From Lentzea sp. NEAU-D7 (GTDB lineage: Bacteria; Actinomycetota; Actinomycetes; Mycobacteriales; Pseudonocardiaceae): DNA of 64,000 nucleotides. The stretch lies in contig NZ_JAPJDL010000020.1 of the NCBI RefSeq assembly GCF_026242055.1, forward strand, positions 62,001 through 126,000. Direction: 5' to 3'. Positions 1 through 8,310 of this stretch are shown here, one piece after another. The position numbers and the translations under genes were made by a program. Numbering within the stretch: position 1 is the stretch's first letter; the number at the start of each line of letters is the position of its first letter. The notes under the pieces were generated by a model. The model was not told the origin of the DNA, did no database searches, and saw only the letters and a list, made by a program, of their open reading frames with translations.

Positions 1-732
1 GTTCAGGTAGTACGAGGGCACCATGTTCAGGCGCCGCATCAGGCCGCCGTCGATGCCGATGTGCTCCGCCAGGCCCTCGACGTGGTCGGCGAGGAGCTCC
101 GGCAGGCGGTCGACGCCGTCGACGTACACGCCGCGTTCCCACGTCAGGTGGTTCAGGCCGACGTGCTCCAGCTCCACAGTGGACGGATCGACGCCGAGCA
201 GCGCGGACGTCCAGCGCTGGAACGTGATCGCCACGTTGCACAGGCCGATGGCCTTGTGGCCCTCCTGCAGGAGGGCCCGCGTCACGATGCCGACCGGGTT
301 CGTGAAGTTCACGATCCACGTGTCGGGACCGGCGATGCGGCGCACCTTGTCGGCGATGTCCAGGACCACCGGCACGGTCCGCAGGGCCTTGGCGAGGCCT
401 CCCGCGCCGGTGGTCTCCTGGCCGACGCACCCGCAGGTCAGCGGGAACGTCTCGTCCGAGGCACGCGCCTTCTGCCCGCCGACGCGCAGCTGCAGCAGAA
501 CAGCGGACGCGCCCTCGATGCCTTCTTCGAGCGACGTGGTGGTGCGCACCTTCGCCGAGTGGCCCGCGTGCTCCAGCAGCCGTTGGCTGAACGGGCCGAT
601 CAGCGAGAGGCGGTGCTCGTCCGGGTCCACCAGGACGATCTCGTCCACCGCCAGGCTGGTGCGACGGCCGGCGATGCCGTCGATCAGCTCCGGTGTGTAG
701 GTGGACCCGCCACCGACGACGGTGAGTTTCAT
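1..732 (-). CDS. Glycoside hydrolase family 4 (6-phospho-beta-glucosidase-like), 3' part missing
   Basis: The N-terminal 244 residues are visible and the rest lies beyond the left edge. GH4 enzymes cleave glycosides by an NAD+- and Mn2+-dependent redox mechanism. The N-terminus MKLTVVGGGSTYTPEL is the GH4 dinucleotide-binding signature. The metal-binding Cys (GLCN, about residue 166) and His (GLNHL, about 200) are present. It is the last visible gene of an operon and its ATG overlaps the upstream permease stop (ATGA). The partner is an ABC importer and no PTS gene is visible, so the substrate may not be phosphorylated on entry. The family call is firm; the substrate is inferred. Confidence 0.9.
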   Translation of the reverse strand, partial: MKLTVVGGGSTYTPELIDGIAGRRTSLAVDEIVLVDPDEHRLSLIGPFSQRLLEHAGHSAKVRTTTSLEEGIEGASAVLLQLRVGGQKARASDETFPLTCGCVGQETTGAGGLAKALRTVPVVLDIADKVRRIAGPDTWIVNFTNPVGIVTRALLQEGHKAIGLCNVAITFQRWTSALLGVDPSTVELEHVGLNHLTWERGVYVDGVDRLPELLADHVEGLAEHIGIDGGLMRRLNMVPSYYLN

Positions 733-1622
733 CCTTTGACCCCCGTGAACGTGATTCCCTTGACGAACGACTTCTGGGCGAAGACGAAGAGGACGACGGC
801 GGGGATCATCGTCAGGAACGTCACCGCCATCGAGGAGTTCCACTGGACGATGTGCATGCCCTTGAACGTCGCCAGCGCCAGCGACAACGTCCACTGGTCC
901 TTGACCTCGCCGGTGTAGAGCAGCGGGCCGAAGTAGTCGTTCCAGGTGAAGAGGAAGCAGAACAGCGCGGTGGCCGCGATGCCGGGCTTCGCCATCGGCA
1001 CGATGATCCGCACCAGCGCCTGGAACTCCGAGCAGCCGTCCACCCGTGCGGCGTCCACGTAGGACTGCGGGATGGTCAGCATGAACTGGCGCAGCAGGAA
1101 GATGCTGAACGCGTCGAACAGGAAGTACGGCGCGATCAACGGGATCAGCGTGCCCGTGAGGCCCAGCGAGGACCACGTGTCGTACAGCGGCACGGCGACG
1201 ACCTGCGGAGGCAGCATCATCGCGCCGATGACGAGGATGAAAGCCACGTTCCGGCCGCGCCACTTCAGCTTCGCGAGCGCGTAGGCGGCGGGGATCGACG
1301 AGATCAGCATGCCCAGCGTCGCGAGCAGCGAGTACGTGAGGCTGTTGACCAGGTACTGGAAGAGCGGGGCCTTGTCGAAGACCTCGACGAAGTTCTCCCA
1401 GTGCCATTCGGTGGGCCAGAGGTTCGACGTGAACGCCTGGTTGTCCGACATCACCGCGGTGAGGAAGACGAACACGACGGGCGTGGCGAACATCAGGCCG
1501 AGCGCGAGGCCGATCGCGTGCGTCGCGACCCAGTTCAGGAAACCGGCGACGTTGCGCTTCCTGCGCGGCTGCTCCGGTTCCGCGGAGACGTCGACCGGTG
1601 GTTTGGTCAGCGTGGCGGTCAT
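729..1622 (-). CDS. Carbohydrate ABC transporter permease (MalG type)
   Basis: Integral membrane permease of 297 residues, the normal length for MalG-type CUT1 subunits. A cytoplasmic N-terminus of about 30 residues is followed by six predicted membrane segments. The EAA loop that docks the ATPase is visible at about residue 190 (DAARVDGCSEFQALVR). Start and stop overlap both neighbours by 4 bp (ATGA), so it is translated with the other permease and the GH4 gene. No ATPase gene is in the operon; in actinomycetes such importers commonly share a MsiK-type ATPase encoded elsewhere. Confidence 0.92.
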   Translation of the reverse strand: MTATLTKPPVDVSAEPEQPRRKRNVAGFLNWVATHAIGLALGLMFATPVVFVFLTAVMSDNQAFTSNLWPTEWHWENFVEVFDKAPLFQYLVNSLTYSLLATLGMLISSIPAAYALAKLKWRGRNVAFILVIGAMMLPPQVVAVPLYDTWSSLGLTGTLIPLIAPYFLFDAFSIFLLRQFMLTIPQSYVDAARVDGCSEFQALVRIIVPMAKPGIAATALFCFLFTWNDYFGPLLYTGEVKDQWTLSLALATFKGMHIVQWNSSMAVTFLTMIPAVVLFVFAQKSFVKGITFTGVKG

Positions 1623-2593
1623 GCTCCCGGACCCCCTTCCTCAGCCGTGGAGTTCTTGCGCATCCGCTGGACCAGCACGATGGTCACGGCGAACGAGATG
1701 ACGAACAGGACGGTGGCCATCGCGGCCGCGTAGCCCATGTCGAAGTAGCGGAAGCCCTGCGTGTACAGGTAGACCGGGAACGTCAGCGTCGAGTTGTCCG
1801 GGAACCCGAGGTACTTGGTCGATCCCGTCGCGTCCGCCGCTCCCGAGCCGGCCGACCCCGCGACGACCGCCTGCGTGAAGAGCTGCAACGCGAGGATCAC
1901 CGAGTTCACGATGCCGAAGAGCAGCACCGGGGAGATCGTCGGCAGCGTGACGTGCCACCAGCGCCGGATCGGGCCGGCGCCGTCGAGCTCGGCGGCCTCG
2001 TACTGCTCCTGCGGCACGTCGAGGATCGCGGCGAGGATGATGATCATCAGGTCGCCGGAGATCCACAGCATGATCGCGGTGATGCCGGGCTTGGCCCACG
2101 CCGGGTCCGAGAACCACAGCGGCGAGTCGACCCCGAACCAGCCGAGGACGCTGTCCACCGGGCCGCCGTTGGGGCGCAACACCATGAAGAACACGAGTGT
2201 CGCGGCCACCGGCGGCGCCAGCGAGGGCAGGTAGCAGAGCGTCCGGATCAACCCGACGCCCGACTTGAGACGTGCGATGACCGATGCCACGCCCAGCGCG
2301 AACACCGTCCGCGCGATCGTGAGCACGACGACGAACCACAAGGTGTTCGCGATCGCCTTGGTGAGCAAGGGATCTTTGAACATGAACTCGTAGTTGGCGA
2401 GCCCGTTGAACTCCGGCGGGTTGATCAGGTCGTACTTCGTGAAGCTGAAGATGACCGTGGCGACCAGCGGATAACCGAAGAACAGGACGAAGCCGATGAG
2501 GGCCGGGGCCATGAACCCGAGCACGGCGAGACGGTGGCGGGCACGTGCCCGCCCCTTGCCGGGGGCGGGCCGCGCGCCGAGCGTGGCGGTCAT
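1619..2593 (-). CDS. Carbohydrate ABC transporter permease (MalF type)
   Basis: Permease of 324 residues. A basic N-terminus (GKGRARARHRL) precedes six predicted membrane helices. The EAA motif lies at about residue 220 (YEAAELDGAGPIRRWW). It forms the heteromeric channel with the MalG-type subunit encoded next. The stop overlaps the next start (ATGA) and the binding-protein gene ends 11 bp upstream. The DasB- and DasC-type permeases later in the window belong to the same superfamily but to a different system. Confidence 0.92.
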   Translation of the reverse strand: MTATLGARPAPGKGRARARHRLAVLGFMAPALIGFVLFFGYPLVATVIFSFTKYDLINPPEFNGLANYEFMFKDPLLTKAIANTLWFVVVLTIARTVFALGVASVIARLKSGVGLIRTLCYLPSLAPPVAATLVFFMVLRPNGGPVDSVLGWFGVDSPLWFSDPAWAKPGITAIMLWISGDLMIIILAAILDVPQEQYEAAELDGAGPIRRWWHVTLPTISPVLLFGIVNSVILALQLFTQAVVAGSAGSGAADATGSTKYLGFPDNSTLTFPVYLYTQGFRYFDMGYAAAMATVLFVISFAVTIVLVQRMRKNSTAEEGGPGA

Positions 2594-2604
2594 CTTGCGA
2601 GTCC

Positions 2605-3930
2605 CTACTTGCCGCTCTTGGCGATCTGGTCGTCGATGTTCTTGTCGACTTCCTTGAGGCCTGCCGCCAGGTCCGGGACCTTGCCGGACTGGTAGGAGAC
2701 CGAGAAGTCGGTGACGGCCTTGATGTGGGCGTCACCGATGGGGGTGACCGGGTTGCCCTTGAGCTTGTCGCTCTTGGCCAGGTCGATGAACGTCTTGAAC
2801 TGCTCGTCCACCTCGAGCTGCGGGCTCTCCATGGCGGCCTTGGTGCTCGGGACGTTCTTGATGGCGTTGGACAGGCCGACGATCGTGTCGGTGTCGAACG
2901 TCAGGTGCTTGATCAGCTCCCACGCGGCGCCGGGGTTCTTGGCGCCCTTCGGGATGCCCATGATCGTGCCCGTGGTGAACGCGGTGCCGTAGTCGGCGGG
3001 CTTCCAGGTCGGGAACGGGGCCGTGCCGAACTTGATCTGCGGCGCCTGCGCCTTGAGGAAGGCGGTGCGGTACTCGCCGTCGACCATGATCGCGATCTTG
3101 CCCTGGTGGAACGCGTGGTCGGCCGAGTACTCCTGGCCGAGACCCGCGCGGAACCGCTCCAGCGCGTCGTAGCCGTAGAAGTCGACGAGCTTCTTCTGGA
3201 ACGTCATCATCTCGGTGAAGCCGGGGGAGCTGGCGAGGGCGGACTTGCCGTCCTTCTCCCACTCCGCGCCGAACGTCGGCGCGAGGATGGTCGGGCGGTT
3301 GGCGTAGAAGCCCATCGTGGGCAGGTAGCCCGCGACCTCGATGTCACCGTTCGGCGCCTTCTTGGTCGCCTTCACGGCCGCGTCGTACAGCTCGTCCAGC
3401 GTCTTCGGCGGGGTCGTGACGCCGGCCGTCGAGAGCAGGTCCTTGTTGTAGTACATGGCGTACACGTCGGTGAGCATGGGCATCGCACAGCGGTTGCCCT
3501 TGTACTCGGTGTACTGCTGCACGGCGGGGGTGAGCTGGTTCAGGTCGACCTTGTCGCGGTCGATGTACGCCTTGAGCGGCTGGAACGCGCCCGAGGAGCA
3601 GAACTGGCCGATGTTGTCGGTCGTGAACGACAGCGCGACGTCCGGCGTGTTGCCCGAACGGATGCCCGCGGTGATCTTGTCGTCGTCCTGCGAGCCCTCG
3701 TGCTTGATCTCGATGTTCGGGAACTTCTTGTTGAAGGTCTTGAGGGCCTTCGTGACTTCCTCGTACTCGCGGTCGGAGTAGTTGCTCCAGACCGTGAGGG
3801 TGAGCTTGTCGTCCTTGCCAGGAGCAGCCGCGGCGTCGGAGCTCGCGCCACCCCCCTTGCCCGCCGCACATGCGGTGAGGGTCAGCGCTGCGGCGACACA
3901 GAGCAAGGCAGCACGGGTGTGCTTGCGCAT
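2605..3930 (-). CDS. Sugar ABC transporter solute-binding lipoprotein
   Basis: Extracellular lipoprotein of 441 residues that captures the sugar for the two permeases. The start at 3930 is chosen because AGAAGGAG lies just upstream and the product begins with a lipoprotein signal peptide (MRKHTRAALL, lipobox LTACAAG, Cys at about residue 21). An upstream in-frame extension would run into the ROK gene and lacks a signal peptide. The mature part is a family 1 (MalE-like) binding protein with a typical opening strand (LTLTVWSNYSDREYEE). Only 16 bp separate it from the ROK gene, so they probably share a transcript. Confidence 0.92.
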   Translation of the reverse strand: MRKHTRAALLCVAAALTLTACAAGKGGGASSDAAAAPGKDDKLTLTVWSNYSDREYEEVTKALKTFNKKFPNIEIKHEGSQDDDKITAGIRSGNTPDVALSFTTDNIGQFCSSGAFQPLKAYIDRDKVDLNQLTPAVQQYTEYKGNRCAMPMLTDVYAMYYNKDLLSTAGVTTPPKTLDELYDAAVKATKKAPNGDIEVAGYLPTMGFYANRPTILAPTFGAEWEKDGKSALASSPGFTEMMTFQKKLVDFYGYDALERFRAGLGQEYSADHAFHQGKIAIMVDGEYRTAFLKAQAPQIKFGTAPFPTWKPADYGTAFTTGTIMGIPKGAKNPGAAWELIKHLTFDTDTIVGLSNAIKNVPSTKAAMESPQLEVDEQFKTFIDLAKSDKLKGNPVTPIGDAHIKAVTDFSVSYQSGKVPDLAAGLKEVDKNIDDQIAKSGK

Positions 3931-3946
3931 GTGCACTCCTTCTCGA

Positions 3947-5158
3947 TCAACGTGGGGACCCGGCGACCACTGGGCCGCGGAATGGAGCCGTGGTGGCTGC
4001 CGGGAGGCCGAACACCTGTTCGCGGGCAACGGCGAGCGCCGAGTGCAGTGCGCCGCTGCGCACTGGTTTCCCGGTCACCAGGGCCAGCTGGATCGGTGTT
4101 CGCGGCACCACCAGTTGCCGCAGTTCCGCGGCAACGAGGTCGTTCAGCGTGGTTCCGCCTGCCTGCGCGATGTCGCCGGACAGGAGGATGAGTTCCGGGT
4201 CGAGCACCGCGACGACGCTAGCCACGCCCGTGGCGATGCGCTTGGCGAGATCGGCCATGAACTCACGGCCCGCCGGACCCGCGGCCAGCGCCTTGCGCAC
4301 GGCGCTGTGGCCGTTGCGCGCGGTGAGCCCGTGAGCGCGTGCGAGCTTGCAGATCGACGTGTTGCTGAGCAGTTCACCGAACGTGCCACCGGAGCGGTCC
4401 GTGTCGGTGTCGGCCGCCGCGCGGTCCGGGATCATGAGCCCGTCGATCTCGCCCGCGCCACCGGAGGCGCCGCGCAGCAGCGATCCGTTGACGACGACGG
4501 CGGCACCGACGAGGTCCGCGGGCCAGATGACGACGAAGTCGCTCACCTCGGTGGCCCGTCCGGCGACCATCTCCTCCAGCGCGACGAGGTTGACGTCGTT
4601 CTCGACGCTCACCGACGTCGCGAGCTGCTCCCGCAACCGGCCGGGCACGTCGAAACCGCTCCAGCCGGGCAGATGTGGTGCGTAGGCGAGCTCGCCGTTC
4701 GCGGGGTTCACCGCTCCCGGACAGCCCACCACGACGTGCAGCAGCTGGTCGGCGCTCAGACCTGCTTGCCAGCAGGCCTTGCCGACCGCGCTCACGAACG
4801 CCTCCAGCACGCCGTGCTTCGCGGGCATCGGAGCCTTGTGCTCGGTGAGCACGGCACCGGAGATGTCCGCGATCGCGATGTCGACCGTCTCGGGGGTGAG
4901 ATCGACAGCGGCGATGTGCGCAAGCGCCCCGTTGACCGACCACAGCTGGGCACGAGGCCCGCGTCCACCGCCGCGCAGTCCGTTGCGAACTACGGAGTCG
5001 CCGGCTTCGAGGCGCGTGAGCAACTGTGCGGTCGCCGGCTTGGAAAGGCCGATCAGGCCTTCCAACTCCGACCTGGTCAGCGGCCCGTTGCGCAGCAAAG
5101 CCTCGATGGCTGCGCGGTCGTTGATCTCCCGCAACAGTCGTGGGCTTCCGGCACGCAT
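3947..5158 (-). CDS. ROK-family transcriptional repressor of the sugar operon
   Basis: Protein of 403 residues with a winged helix-turn-helix at about residues 8-65 (LTRSELEGLIGLSKPATAQLL) and a C-terminal ROK sugar-kinase-fold sensor domain. This layout is that of NagC/Mlc/XylR-type repressors. The classical ROK zinc-binding Cys cluster is not evident, so the sensor domain may be non-catalytic. The start follows AGGAGC by 7 bp. It is first in an operon with the importer and GH4 gene, which suggests autoregulation. A possible operator with TCTG/CAGA arms lies about 10-30 bp upstream of the start. Confidence 0.9.
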   Translation of the reverse strand: MRAGSPRLLREINDRAAIEALLRNGPLTRSELEGLIGLSKPATAQLLTRLEAGDSVVRNGLRGGGRGPRAQLWSVNGALAHIAAVDLTPETVDIAIADISGAVLTEHKAPMPAKHGVLEAFVSAVGKACWQAGLSADQLLHVVVGCPGAVNPANGELAYAPHLPGWSGFDVPGRLREQLATSVSVENDVNLVALEEMVAGRATEVSDFVVIWPADLVGAAVVVNGSLLRGASGGAGEIDGLMIPDRAAADTDTDRSGGTFGELLSNTSICKLARAHGLTARNGHSAVRKALAAGPAGREFMADLAKRIATGVASVVAVLDPELILLSGDIAQAGGTTLNDLVAAELRQLVVPRTPIQLALVTGKPVRSGALHSALAVAREQVFGLPAATTAPFRGPVVAGSPR

Positions 5159-5256
5159 TAGGTCCGCTCCTGTCTGTTAACTTTCCAGACGATTTCGCCA
5201 GACGGTAGTGACCTGGTTCACCGAGGTCAATCCCCGATATGGGTCCGTTACCTGAG

Positions 5257-5270
5257 TTAGGTTCGCCTAA
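5257..5270. promoter_or_regulatory. Candidate DtxR/IdeR-type iron box
   Basis: TTAGGTTCGCCTAA is an inverted repeat (TTAGG-N4-CCTAA). It differs at one position from the first 14 bases of the actinobacterial iron-box consensus TTAGGTTAGCCTAACCTAA. The right third of the full 19-bp box is not conserved. It ends 14 bp before the DUF3159 start codon. Low confidence. Confidence 0.3.
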
Positions 5271-5284
5271 GGCACCCTGGAACC

Positions 5285-5932
5285 ATGACCGACGTGCGCC
5301 ACGAGTCGCTCGCATCACTGCTAGGAGGCCGAGGCGGCGCTCTCGACGCCTCCCTGCCGCCGCTGGCGTTCGTCGCGGGCTGGCTCATCTGGAACCACTC
5401 GATCGGCGCCGGCGCCGTGGCAGCCGTCCTGTGCGGTGTCGCGATCGGCATCTTTCGCTTCGTCCGAGGCGAGAAACCCCGTGCGGTCGTGTTCTCGGTC
5501 CTGGCCGTGGTGGCGGCATCGCTGGTAGCGCTCTACACGGGCCGTGCGGAGGACTTCTTCCTCATCCAGCTGCTGTCCAACATGGCCTCGGCACTGGTCT
5601 GGGCAGGCTCCATCGCGGTGCGCTGGCCGTTGCTGGGCGTAGTGGTGGGAACGCTCCTCGGCCAGAAGGCGCGATGGCGCCGAGATCCTGCCCTTTTGCG
5701 CGCCTACTCCATCGCCTCGTGGCCGTGGGTCGGGCAGTACGCGCTGCGTGTGGCCGTGTTCACTCCACTGTGGCTGGATGCGCAGATCTACTGGCTGGCC
5801 ACTCTGCGGCTCGCCCTGTCCTGGCCGTTGCAGATCGTCTGCATCCTGGTGTCGGGGTGGATGCTGCGGCGGGCGCTGCCTGCGGACCACCCCGGGTTCC
5901 GGCATCCGCGGGGGCCGGAGTCCGCCTCTTAG
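5285..5932 (+). CDS. DUF3159 family membrane protein
   Basis: Protein of 215 residues with five or six predicted membrane segments. It matches the actinobacterial DUF3159 family: an N-terminal LASLLGGRGGALDASLPPLA segment, RFVRGEKPR near residue 60, a WPLLGVVVG segment near 115, and a short hydrophilic tail. Its function is unknown. It stands alone between divergent and convergent minus-strand genes and ends 1 bp from the convergent membrane-protein gene. An iron-box-like palindrome precedes it. Confidence 0.82.
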   Translation: MTDVRHESLASLLGGRGGALDASLPPLAFVAGWLIWNHSIGAGAVAAVLCGVAIGIFRFVRGEKPRAVVFSVLAVVAASLVALYTGRAEDFFLIQLLSNMASALVWAGSIAVRWPLLGVVVGTLLGQKARWRRDPALLRAYSIASWPWVGQYALRVAVFTPLWLDAQIYWLATLRLALSWPLQIVCILVSGWMLRRALPADHPGFRHPRGPESAS

Positions 5933-5933
5933 G

Positions 5934-7112
5934 TCAGCGCTTCTTCCGCTTCTTGCCCGAGCCCGGCACCGTCCCGGTCTTGGGCGGCAGAGGCGGAGCC
6001 TCCGGGAACGCCTCGATGGAGTACTGGCCTTCCATGAAGTCCAGGAAAGCCTTGTAGCAGAACCGGTAAGCGAGGTAGAGGAAGGCCACAGCGATGAGCC
6101 CGAGGCCGGCGAAGATCACCTTTTCCTGCTCGTCCAGTCCGCCGACAGTGCCCCAGTCCTTCTGGAGCTCCGCTGAACCCGTGACGATCGACAGCGTCAT
6201 CATCGTCAGCATGTAGAGCGGCATGAGCAGGAACGCGCCGACGAGCAGCAGGATGTACGGACGGCTGTCCGTCCGGAACTCCCAGTTCGCCGGCCGGAGC
6301 TCGTGCTTCCTCAGCGGACGGTAGGACCACAGCGGACGTTCGGCGACCTCGACGCCCGCAGACCGTGCCTGGACCATCGCGAGCGCTGTTCTGCCGACTT
6401 TCTCCGTCACCGGGACCAGCAGTTCCCGGGCGGTACCGATGACGTGCAGTGCGGGCCCCGGCGTGACGTCGAACGTGCGCGGCCTCCCCACGTCACCGTC
6501 GGCGTAGATGATCACCTGGCAGGTCATCTCCTGCTCGACCTCGACCAGGTCGATCGACCGCATCGCCGTCCACGGCACCGCGACCACGTCACGTGACCGC
6601 TTCCGGCGCGACACCAGGCTGTCGAGCACCAGCCGGTCCTCGCGGACGCACAGCCGCGCCTTGAGATCCCTCATGGGAAACGGGATCTCCAGCTTCGACC
6701 TGATCAGCGCGGGCGTGACCGGGCGGCTCATGACCAGCACCACCAGCTCGCTCAACGCCCAGGGCACCACGACCAGACCGACCGCGATCACCCAGCCGAT
6801 CGGCCGATCGTGATCACCGGCGATCTGCATGCTGTGGAAGATGCCCATGAACACACCGGGGAACGCCGCCCAGCGACACCAGATCCGCCACATCGGCAGG
6901 CGGCGCCAGTGCCACACCAGGCCGACGACGGCGATCACCCAGAACGCCACCGCCCCAGCCGCCAGGTCGTCCAGGTCGTTGGGCTGGATCGACCTCCGCG
7001 CCGCGAGGGTGTTCTCCCAGGCGTCCAGGCGGGTGGCTGCGACCAGGGTGAAGAGGGCGGTGAACGCGAGCAACGCGAGCCCTGCCGTCCGGCGCAGGAA
7101 CAGCTCGATCAT
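5934..7112 (-). CDS. Membrane protein of the type VII-associated operon (paralogue B)
   Basis: Unrecognised membrane protein of 392 residues. Two to four predicted membrane segments lie in residues 8-150, a soluble domain of about 120 residues follows, then two more membrane segments (about 285-315 and 340-365). The C-terminus ends in a basic GSGKKRKKR tail. It is clearly paralogous to the gene just upstream. Shared stretches include SKLEIPFPM, RKRSRDVVAVPW, RSIDLVEVEQEMTC and GPALHVIGTARELL. It is last in the operon, 7 bp after its paralogue. No function is proposed beyond membrane association. Confidence 0.75.
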   Translation of the reverse strand: MIELFLRRTAGLALLAFTALFTLVAATRLDAWENTLAARRSIQPNDLDDLAAGAVAFWVIAVVGLVWHWRRLPMWRIWCRWAAFPGVFMGIFHSMQIAGDHDRPIGWVIAVGLVVVPWALSELVVLVMSRPVTPALIRSKLEIPFPMRDLKARLCVREDRLVLDSLVSRRKRSRDVVAVPWTAMRSIDLVEVEQEMTCQVIIYADGDVGRPRTFDVTPGPALHVIGTARELLVPVTEKVGRTALAMVQARSAGVEVAERPLWSYRPLRKHELRPANWEFRTDSRPYILLLVGAFLLMPLYMLTMMTLSIVTGSAELQKDWGTVGGLDEQEKVIFAGLGLIAVAFLYLAYRFCYKAFLDFMEGQYSIEAFPEAPPLPPKTGTVPGSGKKRKKR

Positions 7113-7119
7113 CTCGGCT

Positions 7120-8310
7120 TCAGTGCTTCTTCCGCTTCTTGCCGGAGCCGGGCACCGTCCCGGTCCTGGGCGCCTCGGGGAAGGCCTCGATGTAGTCCTG
7201 GACCTTCATCGCGCCGAGGAACGCCTGAATCACGAAGCGGTTCAGCAGGTAGAGGAAGACGATGCTGCCGATGCCGAGCGTCGCGACCCAGACCGGGTCG
7301 ACCACGCCGTTGACCACCTTGAACTGCTTCTGCAGGTACGCGGAACCGGTGATGAGCGACAGCACGGTCCCGCAGAGCATGACGAGCGGCATGAGCAGGA
7401 ACGTCCCGACAACTCCCAGGACGTAGGGGCGTTTGTCGGTGCTGTAGCTCCTGGCCAGCGCACCCCTGCGCGGCTGTTCGTCGTCGTAGAACGGAACACC
7501 CGAGTTGCGGCACCAGTGCTTCACGGTCAGCGGTGTCTCGTCGAGTTCGACGCCCGCCGACCGCGCCTTGACCGCCGCCAGCGCCATTTGCCCGACTTGT
7601 GCGGTCACAGGGATGAGCAGCTCACGTGCGGTGCCGATCACGTGCAGCGCGGGGCCCGGCTTCACGTCGAACGTGCGGGCGTTCGCCTCCTTCGTCGCGG
7701 AGTGCAGGAACACCGTGCAGGTCATCTCCTGCTCGACCTCGACCAGGTCGATCGATCGCAGGGTCGGCCACGGAACCGCGACGACGTCGCGTGAGCGTTT
7801 TCGCCGCGAGGTGAGGCTGTCCAGAACAAGACGATCTCCCCTGACGCACAGCCTTGCCCTGAGTCCTCGGATGGGGAATGGAATCTCCAGCTTCGAGGCG
7901 ATCAGGCGCGGCGTGACGGGACGAGTCATGACGAGGCGCACCACCTCACCGAGCGCCCAGCACACCAGCGCCAGACCGGCCCAGATCGCCAGAGCGACGG
8001 GCTTGCCCCGATCGGCCGCGAGTTGCAGGCAAACGAGCAACGCGACGAACAGGCCGGTCAGCGACGCCCAGCGAGACCAGATCGGCCACATCGTCACCCG
8101 CCGCCGGTGCCACCAGAGGCCCACCAGGACGATTCCCCAGAGAAGGGTGCCGACAACGGCGACGTCGTCGACTCCCAGCGGCTCCACCGACTTCCGTCCG
8201 GCGAGCGCGTTCTCCCACGTGGACAGCCGGGCGGCGGCGACGACGGGCAGCAGCGCCGCCAGGAAGATGAGGATCAGCGCGATCGTCCTGCGAGCGAACA
8301 CCTCGATCAC
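7120..8310 (-). CDS. Membrane protein of the type VII-associated operon (paralogue A)
   Basis: Membrane protein of 396 residues. The GTG start at 8310 overlaps the upstream stop (GTGA). An earlier in-frame ATG at 8448 would place 46 low-complexity residues inside the upstream gene. The product opens with a membrane helix (RRTIALILIFLAALL), has the same soluble core and C-terminal helices as the next gene, and ends EAFPEAPRTGTVPGSG followed by KKRKKH. Coupling to the EspC/YbaB-type genes suggests a membrane accessory role in that system. This is inference, as I do not recognise the family. Confidence 0.75.
   Translation of the reverse strand: MIEVFARRTIALILIFLAALLPVVAAARLSTWENALAGRKSVEPLGVDDVAVVGTLLWGIVLVGLWWHRRRVTMWPIWSRWASLTGLFVALLVCLQLAADRGKPVALAIWAGLALVCWALGEVVRLVMTRPVTPRLIASKLEIPFPIRGLRARLCVRGDRLVLDSLTSRRKRSRDVVAVPWPTLRSIDLVEVEQEMTCTVFLHSATKEANARTFDVKPGPALHVIGTARELLIPVTAQVGQMALAAVKARSAGVELDETPLTVKHWCRNSGVPFYDDEQPRRGALARSYSTDKRPYVLGVVGTFLLMPLVMLCGTVLSLITGSAYLQKQFKVVNGVVDPVWVATLGIGSIVFLYLLNRFVIQAFLGAMKVQDYIEAFPEAPRTGTVPGSGKKRKKH

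Noticed and set aside
5934..8310. ESX core component (EccB/EccE-like)
   Set aside because: The membrane layout differs and no family motif of EccB or EccE is visible; only context links them to type VII secretion.
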